NCBI GenBank assembly: GCA_937138395.1
Contig: CAKZPB010000085.1
Span: forward strand, 1 to 64,000
Origin: an uncultured Pseudomonadota bacterium
GTDB taxonomy: Bacteria > Pseudomonadota > Gammaproteobacteria > Xanthomonadales > Wenzhouxiangellaceae
Reading direction: 5' to 3'
DNA length: 64,000 nucleotides
Shown here: positions 58,652-64,000 of the stretch, piece after piece
How positions within the stretch are numbered: position 1 is the stretch's first letter
Layout of the letters: each line of letters starts with the position of its first letter
Translations under genes and position numbers: made by a program
Notes under the pieces: generated by a model
Seen by the model: only the letters and a program-made list of their open reading frames with translations
Databases searched by the model: none
Told to the model about the DNA's origin: nothing

Positions 58652-60175
58652 TTAAAACAATGACGCCTGTCGTTGATCTTTTTTCTTTCGTCTCGAGCGG
58701 GAACCACGCCGGCTACCCAACTGCTGCTGAACTTGCTGACTCTGCGCGTTGAAGCCCGGCTTACGACGAAACTCGGCATAGCGCTCGCGTGCCTCTCGAG
58801 CCGCGGCACGGTAATCAACGATCGGCTCCGGGTAGTCGGCGGCACCCAGGGATTCCCGCTCGGATTGACCCACCCGCCAGGGCTCAAAGCACTGATCCAC
58901 GTCGAGTCCGGCCAGTTCGGGCACCCAGCGTCGAACGAATGTGCTGTTTGGATCCTGGTCCTGCGCCTGCTTGACCGGGTTGTACATGCGCGGAATATTG
59001 ATGCCGGTCGTGCCGGACTGCATCTGGCACTGGTTGTAGTGAATGCCGGGTTCGTAATCGGTAAACAGCCGCGCCAGATGCAGCGACGGCTCGCGCCAGT
59101 GCAGCCACAGATGATACGAAGCAAAGCTCATCAACAGGGCACGCATTCGAAAATTCAGCCAGCCGGTATGCACCAGATAGCGCATACAGGCATCGACCAT
59201 CGGGTAACCGGTCCGTCCTTCTGCCCAGGCATCGAACCTGGCCTGATCAAAATCGTCTTCCCGCATGCCGTCAAAGCCGCGATGTACGTTGTGATATTCG
59301 ATATCCGGTCGCTGCTCCAGCTTTTGAATGAAATGGCAGTGCCAGTGAAGTCGCCGGTCGAACTGATTCAGCGATTGCACCCAGCGCGATTCACCCTGGT
59401 CCCGCGCCCGTGATCGGACCACCCGCGTGCTTTGCACAATGCGACGCAGACTCAAGGAGCCGTAGGCGATATGTGGGCTCAGTCGGGAACCCGCCGTTTC
59501 GGCAGACAACGGCGACGAAATACCGCCGCGAAAGGCAACACCCCGCTCGGACAGGAAGCTCTCCAAGACGCCTTTGCCCGCAATCAACCCACCTCGTTGA
59601 CGCTCCGGGCATGGGCGCTGGTCACGACAGGGTGCGGAGTCGAAGTTGATGGCATTCGAGCCATCGGATCGAATCGCTGGAACCAGCTGTGCCGGAGCAT
59701 CCAGCGCAGGCTCTGCCATCAGCGCCTCCCATTGTTTAGCCCAGCCATCACGATTGATCAAACCGCGCACCACGCCGAACTGCGGATATTCCTTGAATGG
59801 AATTCCCTGAGACCGCGACCAGGCACGCACCGCTCGGTCGCGTGTAAAGGTCCAGGCATTACCGGTTTCCTCATGTGCATGAATACTGGCGATCGAGTGA
59901 TGCCGATGAATTCGTTTCAATACTTCAATAACATCACCGATTTGAACCTGCAGCGGAGCGCCCCGCTTGGCCAGGGCTTGTTGCAGATCTCGCAAACAAT
60001 CCGCGGTGAAGTCCTGCTGACGTTGACTTGCATCGGGTAATTGCCAGTATTCCGGCTCAATGACATACAGCGGCAATACCGCCCCTGTTGCAGCCGCTTC
60101 AATCAATGGCGCATGATCATCAACGCGCAAATCGCGCTTGAACCAGACGATTTGCACGGGATTGGTGGGTTCCAT
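58652..60175 (-). CDS. cryptochrome/photolyase family protein (DNA photolyase-like)
   Basis: A 507-residue flavoprotein. The N-terminal alpha/beta domain begins VQIVWFKRDLRVDDHAPLIE; the FAD-binding helical domain has RLSPHIAYGSLSLRRI, WVQSLNQFDRRLHWHCHFIQ, RTGYPMVDACMRYLVHTGWL, and the tail TDYEPGIHYNQCQMQSGTTG, INIPRMYNPVKQAQ. It would repair UV pyrimidine dimers with light. The C-terminal 35 residues are basic and Gln-rich (SRRGSRSRRKKKDQ). I do not assign CPD versus 6-4 specificity. It ends close to the symporter gene and is single on its side. Confidence 0.9.
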   Translation of the reverse strand: MEPTNPVQIVWFKRDLRVDDHAPLIEAAATGAVLPLYVIEPEYWQLPDASQRQQDFTADCLRDLQQALAKRGAPLQVQIGDVIEVLKRIHRHHSIASIHAHEETGNAWTFTRDRAVRAWSRSQGIPFKEYPQFGVVRGLINRDGWAKQWEALMAEPALDAPAQLVPAIRSDGSNAINFDSAPCRDQRPCPERQRGGLIAGKGVLESFLSERGVAFRGGISSPLSAETAGSRLSPHIAYGSLSLRRIVQSTRVVRSRARDQGESRWVQSLNQFDRRLHWHCHFIQKLEQRPDIEYHNVHRGFDGMREDDFDQARFDAWAEGRTGYPMVDACMRYLVHTGWLNFRMRALLMSFASYHLWLHWREPSLHLARLFTDYEPGIHYNQCQMQSGTTGINIPRMYNPVKQAQDQDPNSTFVRRWVPELAGLDVDQCFEPWRVGQSERESLGAADYPEPIVDYRAAAREARERYAEFRRKPGFNAQSQQVQQQLGSRRGSRSRRKKKDQRQASLF

Positions 60176-60529
60176 ACCTTGTCAACAAGCTCGATGGGTT
60201 GGCCTCAACTCTAGCAACGACGAATTAAGCCAATGTCGATTCCCAGTCGAGACCTGAATCAGGTCCTCAACCATTGGCGACATCAAGTGGCATCCTGACC
60301 CGATTGGGGCATTCAATGCGCTCAGTTGTTCCCAATCACTCGCCCTGGTATCTGTCGCTCGAATCATCTTGTTGGCGCCTCGCATAGGCATATCAAAACC
60401 GACCCTGCGTGCATAGTGAGTAGCGCGCAGATCGAACCACTCAGAGATCAAGCTTGAATAACGAATAAATCCAATGGCCCGACCCGTATCCATGCTGCGA
60501 TCGATTGAAGTGAAGCGCTTTCTACCCAG
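60176..60529. other. 354-bp gap between photolyase and dgkA
   Basis: I see no convincing gene. A minus-strand open frame (60182-60493, 103 codons) exists but has no ribosome site and an untypical composition. One perfect 13-bp palindrome, ACCTGAATCAGGT (60252-60264), lies about 80 bp upstream of the photolyase start and could be a repressor site; photolyase genes are often UV- or light-regulated, but the link is only positional. Confidence 0.4.
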
Positions 60530-60904
60530 TCAGCCAAACCGATCCAGAATTACAAGGATCCAGATCAACCCAGCCAGCATCATCAGGGTCATGACCATGG
60601 CCGAGCCGGCGTCCTTGGCTTTGCCGGACAACTCATGCATCTCCGGGCCGATGCGGTCGACCGTGGCTTCAATTGCAGAATTGCCAAGCTCAGCCGCCAT
60701 GGCTGCAATCCAGAACGCCAACAGCAGCCCGAACTGCAGCCAGCTTTGAGCCAGCCAAAACGCGACTGGTGTTGCAACGACAAGCACCAGGGTCTGAAAA
60801 CGAAACGCCGCTTCGTCTTGCCAGACGCGTTGATAGCCCTTCAGCGAATTTCGCGTAGCGTATTGGAGCCGCTGCCATTCATTGCGCGGCGTACGCGGTT
60901 TCAC
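60530..60904 (-). CDS. dgkA: diacylglycerol kinase
   Basis: A 124-residue integral membrane enzyme that phosphorylates diacylglycerol to phosphatidate, recycling lipid from osmolyte-glucan synthesis. It has the DgkA signature ELGNSAIEATVDRIGPEMHE then LSGKAKDAGSAMVM, with three TM helices (TPVAFWLAQSWLQFGLLLAF, MTLMMLAGLIWILVILDRFG). Length matches the family. Its start overlaps the prlC stop (ATGA), so it is the last gene of the alaA-prlC-dgkA set. Confidence 0.93.
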   Translation of the reverse strand: MKPRTPRNEWQRLQYATRNSLKGYQRVWQDEAAFRFQTLVLVVATPVAFWLAQSWLQFGLLLAFWIAAMAAELGNSAIEATVDRIGPEMHELSGKAKDAGSAMVMTLMMLAGLIWILVILDRFG

Positions 60905-62934
60905 CCGCCGACTCCATATGCGGCCAGCAGCGGCTGCAAACCGGCTTCACTGCCACGAAATGCCTGCCAGGACTCCTGCATGGGTCGACTGCCACCAACG
61001 CTGAGGATTTCTTTGCGCAGTCGCTGTCCACTCGGCGCGTGCCAAAGGCCGTGCTCGCGAAATACCTCAAACGCATCCCGCGCCAATCGTTCGGCCCACA
61101 GATAGCTGTAATATCCTGCTGCATAGCCGCCGTCGAAGAGATGACCAAAAGACATCAGGTAGCGGTTACTGCTCGGCATGGGTGTGACGGCAACCTGATC
61201 GTGCACCTGTCGCATCACTTCGATGGGATCGAGATCGGCCTGGAGGTGAAGCTTCATATCCGTCAGGGCAAATTCGAGTTGGCGCGTCAGCGCAATCGCG
61301 CCTAGAAATCGCCGGTCGGCATCCAGCGCCTGCAGCAGGTTGTCGGGTATCGGTTCACCAGTCTCGAAATGCCTGGCAAACGTCGACAAAAACACCGGTT
61401 CCCAGACCCAGCCTTCCAGCAACTGGCTTGGCAATTCGACGGCATCCCACTCGACGCCGGCGATGCCTGATACAGCCGGCCAGTCAATTTCGGATAACAA
61501 GTGATGCAGACAGTGACCGAATTCATGAAACAGTGTGACCACATCGCTATGGCGCAGCAGGCTGGGCTTGTCACCGGCCGGCGCGGCACTGTTGCAAGTC
61601 AGAAAGGCGACGGGCGCTCTGACCTGGCTTTTCAGTCGCATGCGCTGGCGGCACACGTCCATCCAGGCGCCGCCCTGCTTCCTGCTGCGACTGTATAAAT
61701 CAATGTAAAGCCCGGCGGGTGTCGCACTCGAATCACCGGATGAAATCGTATAGAAACGAACGTCAGGGTGCCAGGTGCTGACCGATGGATCGTGCTGGAT
61801 ATCGAGCCCGAACAATTCGCGTGCCAGATCAAACAGTGCGTCCAGCGTCGATTCCAGCTCGAAATAGTCTTTCAGAAGGTCCTGGCTGAGCCCAATGTGC
61901 TGCTCGCGCATCTTTTCTGACCAGTAGCTGATATCCCAGGCCTCCAGCTGCTCAGGTCCACCGTTCCGGGCTGTAAATTCGGTCAGATGATCAAGCTGAC
62001 GCTGAGCCGGTTGGTGCGCGTATTTGGCCAGTCGTTGCAAAAAACCAATTACCGGTGCCGCACCATCGGCCATGCGTTTGACCAACTTCAATTCGGCCGC
62101 GCTTTCATAGCCCAGCAAGCCCGCCTGCTCATTGCGCAAGGACAACATGCTCTGGATCACTGGACCATTATCAAATTCACCTGCGTTAGGTCCCTGGTCT
62201 GAGGCGCGCGTGCTGTGCGCGAGATAAAAACGTTCGCGCAGCGCGCGATCATCGGCATAGGTGATGATGGCATGAAAGCATGGATAGGAAAGATCAGCCC
62301 TGAACCCTTCAATGCCGGCTGCCTGCGCATTGCTGCGAAGCACATCAAGGGCCGAATCAGGCAATCCAGGAAGCTCGCTTTGGTCGGCAAACGTTTCTGC
62401 ATAGGCTTCGGTGGCGTCGAGGACCTGATTGCCAAACTGATTCCCCAGCGTGGACAATTCCAGGCTGATTTGCGCAAAACGACTGCGCTCAGGCTCTGGC
62501 AGATCCACGCCCGATAAACGGAAATCGTCGAGCTCGTTGTGCACCATGCGCTGGAAATCGTGGGGCTGATCCTTGAAATCAGCTTGATCGGCGACGGCCT
62601 GCCATAACTTCATCAGGTTTTGATTCTGACCGCGGGCAGTGAAAAACGCAGTGATTTGTTCCAGGCACTCGCTGTAGGCCTGCCGCCACGCATCGCTGTT
62701 CACAACGGAGTGCAGATGCCGAACGCTGGACCAGCATTGCGCGAGCGCGTCATCAGCCAGCACCTCGCGCTCGATCCACGGGATGCGCTCATCCTCAGCG
62801 GGCGGCTGGTCCGTCAATTCATCCAGCAGGGCCTGATATTCGGCCAGTCGCTGTTCCACGGCTGGAACAGCATGCTCGGCCGAAATAGTCTCAAAATTCG
62901 GCAGTCCGTCGAGCAGCAGCGGATTGATGCTCAT
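60901..62934 (-). CDS. prlC: oligopeptidase A (M3 family)
   Basis: A 677-residue cytoplasmic zinc peptidase. The zinc site HEFGH lies in TLFHEFGHCLHHLLSE (HExxH), with a later Glu in VEWDAVELPSQLLEGW. The N-terminus NPLLLDGLPNFETISAEHAV is typical of PrlC. It degrades signal peptides and short peptides after import. It overlaps the dgkA start at one end and the alaA-type stop at the other, a tightly packed operon. Confidence 0.94.
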   Translation of the reverse strand: MSINPLLLDGLPNFETISAEHAVPAVEQRLAEYQALLDELTDQPPAEDERIPWIEREVLADDALAQCWSSVRHLHSVVNSDAWRQAYSECLEQITAFFTARGQNQNLMKLWQAVADQADFKDQPHDFQRMVHNELDDFRLSGVDLPEPERSRFAQISLELSTLGNQFGNQVLDATEAYAETFADQSELPGLPDSALDVLRSNAQAAGIEGFRADLSYPCFHAIITYADDRALRERFYLAHSTRASDQGPNAGEFDNGPVIQSMLSLRNEQAGLLGYESAAELKLVKRMADGAAPVIGFLQRLAKYAHQPAQRQLDHLTEFTARNGGPEQLEAWDISYWSEKMREQHIGLSQDLLKDYFELESTLDALFDLARELFGLDIQHDPSVSTWHPDVRFYTISSGDSSATPAGLYIDLYSRSRKQGGAWMDVCRQRMRLKSQVRAPVAFLTCNSAAPAGDKPSLLRHSDVVTLFHEFGHCLHHLLSEIDWPAVSGIAGVEWDAVELPSQLLEGWVWEPVFLSTFARHFETGEPIPDNLLQALDADRRFLGAIALTRQLEFALTDMKLHLQADLDPIEVMRQVHDQVAVTPMPSSNRYLMSFGHLFDGGYAAGYYSYLWAERLARDAFEVFREHGLWHAPSGQRLRKEILSVGGSRPMQESWQAFRGSEAGLQPLLAAYGVGG

Positions 62935-64000
62935 TCAAAATCCTCCAGTAAGAATCGATCGATTGCGTCCAGCGCGTTGCGCAGACGGCTGGCTTCCGGC
63001 AGCAGCGTAATACGGAAATGCAGCTTGCTGTTGATATTGAAACTGGTGCCGGGAACAATCAGAATCTGTTCGCGCTCCAGCAATTGCTCGGCAAAGCGAT
63101 GATCATCGAAATCCCAGGATTCGCCACGCGCGACTTCAGGCAGCTGAACCGATGGGAAGGCATACATGGCGCCCTGGGGCGTAACCAGATCCAGGCAGTC
63201 CGATCGCTCGACTGCATCGATCACTGCCTGACGGCTCTCGTGCAGGCGGCCGCCCGGCTGAACCAGCGCATCGATCGACTGATAACCTCCCAGCGCAGTC
63301 TGAACTGCCCATTGGGTCGGGACATTCGACGATAGCCGCAGAGCAGCCAGTTTTTCCACTGCCAAACGATAATCTTCAGCGCGTTCGAGCGCACCGGTAA
63401 AGACCATCCAGCCGACACGCCAACCGCAGGCCCGATACACCTTGGACAAACCGCCGAAACTGACGCATAAACAATCGGCATCCAACGTTGCCATCGGAAC
63501 GAATTCGGCGTCGTCATACACAATCCGATCGTAGATTTCGTCGCTGAATAACACCAGGTTGTGTTTTTCAGCCAGACCGGCCAGACGCTCCAACAGCGCG
63601 CGCGAATACACGGCTCCCGTCGGGTTATTCGGATTGATCACCACCAACGCGCGGGTTCTGGGTGTAATTTGTCGCTCGATGGCGTCCGGATCGGGCATGA
63701 ACCGATTTTCGGCCGTGCACTGATAATGCACGGCCCGACCGCCATTCAGAGTCACGGCGGCGGTCCACAATGGGTAGTCTGGCGCTGGTATCAGGACCTC
63801 GTCGCCGGGTTCGAGCAAGGCACGCAAGCTCAGGTCAACCAGCTCGGATACGCCATTACCAATCATGACCTGGTGGAACCGTGTGTCCTTTAGACCGCGC
63901 TCCTGAAATTGGATGGCGACGGCCTCTCGCGCCGGGAAAATGCCGGTTTGCGGGCCATACGGGTCACTGGCCTTCAAGTTGCGGACGATGGCTTCACGCA
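62931..64000 (-). CDS. alaA: PLP-dependent aminotransferase, alanine-type (AlaA-like), N-terminus cut by window edge
   Basis: The frame is open to the window edge, so the N-terminal ~45 residues are missing. The visible part starts REAIVRNLKASDPYGPQTGI and has MIGNGVSELVDLSLRALLEP, PAPDYPLWTAAV, INPNNPTGAVYS, FSDEIYDRIVYDDAEF, and the PLP lysine in FGGLSKVYRACGWRVGWMV. ALGGYQSIDALVQPGGRL and the ending match E. coli AlaA, which makes alanine from pyruvate with glutamate. A TTG at 63977 is not the true start, since coding text continues beyond it. Its stop overlaps the prlC start by 4 bp. Confidence 0.9.
   Translation of the reverse strand, partial: REAIVRNLKASDPYGPQTGIFPAREAVAIQFQERGLKDTRFHQVMIGNGVSELVDLSLRALLEPGDEVLIPAPDYPLWTAAVTLNGGRAVHYQCTAENRFMPDPDAIERQITPRTRALVVINPNNPTGAVYSRALLERLAGLAEKHNLVLFSDEIYDRIVYDDAEFVPMATLDADCLCVSFGGLSKVYRACGWRVGWMVFTGALERAEDYRLAVEKLAALRLSSNVPTQWAVQTALGGYQSIDALVQPGGRLHESRQAVIDAVERSDCLDLVTPQGAMYAFPSVQLPEVARGESWDFDDHRFAEQLLEREQILIVPGTSFNINSKLHFRITLLPEASRLRNALDAIDRFLLEDFE

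Noticed and set aside
60182-60493. 103-codon minus-strand frame between photolyase and dgkA
   Set aside because: No ribosome site, no protein-like pattern; treated as noncoding.
1-64000. CRISPR array, tRNA, rRNA, prophage, transposase
   Set aside because: No regularly spaced repeats with spacers, no cloverleaf that I could fold, no rRNA motifs, no integrase or transposase domains seen.

Overview
The window is one contiguous piece of a bacterial chromosome, densely packed and moderately GC-rich. The housekeeping genes point to a gammaproteobacterium: fis overlapping purH, tatABC, hemH, recQ, xthA, an outer-membrane phospholipase A, an ElaA-type acetyltransferase, and an alaA-type aminotransferase overlapping prlC and dgkA. 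The many secreted peptidases resemble the Wenzhouxiangella / Xanthomonadales-Chromatiales border, but that is an impression and not a proof. I saw no tRNA, rRNA, CRISPR array, prophage or intact insertion sequence.

Layout. 1-5.2 kb: a truncated DUF3192 lipoprotein, a secreted repeat protein with a TonB-like end, a fused alpha/beta E1 2-oxoacid dehydrogenase and a membrane-anchored phospholipase D-like enzyme. 5.3-10.2 kb: a TetR-RND efflux operon. 10.2-17.2 kb: a noncoding dispersed-repeat-like stretch, a DUF3313 lipoprotein, phospholipase A, an alpha/beta hydrolase overlapping a cation/proton antiporter, and an acetyl-CoA hydrolase/transferase. 17.2-18.1 kb: a 0.9 kb noncoding block with hairpins and direct repeats. 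18.1-25.1 kb: a small lipoprotein, an SDR enzyme and a complete five-gene peptide ABC importer. 25.2-33.8 kb: small envelope and DNA-repair genes, a SET-domain protein beside an unrecognised gene, an MltF-like transglycosylase, a VKOR-thioredoxin fusion and a large phosphoesterase. 34-47.3 kb: a DUF885-META fusion, tatABC, a C-terminally anchored secreted protein, hemH, recQ, DUF6164 and DUF3617 genes, an M24 peptidase and an S9 peptidase with an extra C-terminal domain. 47.4-55.2 kb: a structured leader, fis-purH, a polysaccharide deacetylase and a second, visibly more GC-rich RND pump. 55.2-64 kb, mostly minus strand: two SDR-type enzymes, a PutP-type symporter, a photolyase/cryptochrome, and the overlapping alaA-prlC-dgkA operon cut by the window edge.

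How the genes may work together. A recurring theme is peptide use. Exported S9, M24 and DUF885 peptidases could cut peptides outside the cytoplasm, the ABC importer could bring them in, and oligopeptidase A, the alanine-type aminotransferase, the amino-acid-type Na+ symporter and the branched-chain-type E1 could handle the products. This is inference from co-location, not shown co-regulation. A second theme is the envelope: two RND pumps without an outer-membrane partner gene nearby, Tat export, phospholipase A, DgkA, and lytic transglycosylase and deacetylase activities.

No clearly new defence or mobile system was found. The most unusual features are the domain fusions (DUF885-META and S9 plus a DUF3108-like domain), the TetR gene whose promoter predicts a leaderless mRNA with an overlapping operator, the structured region before fis, and the repeat-bearing noncoding block at 17.2-18.1 kb.
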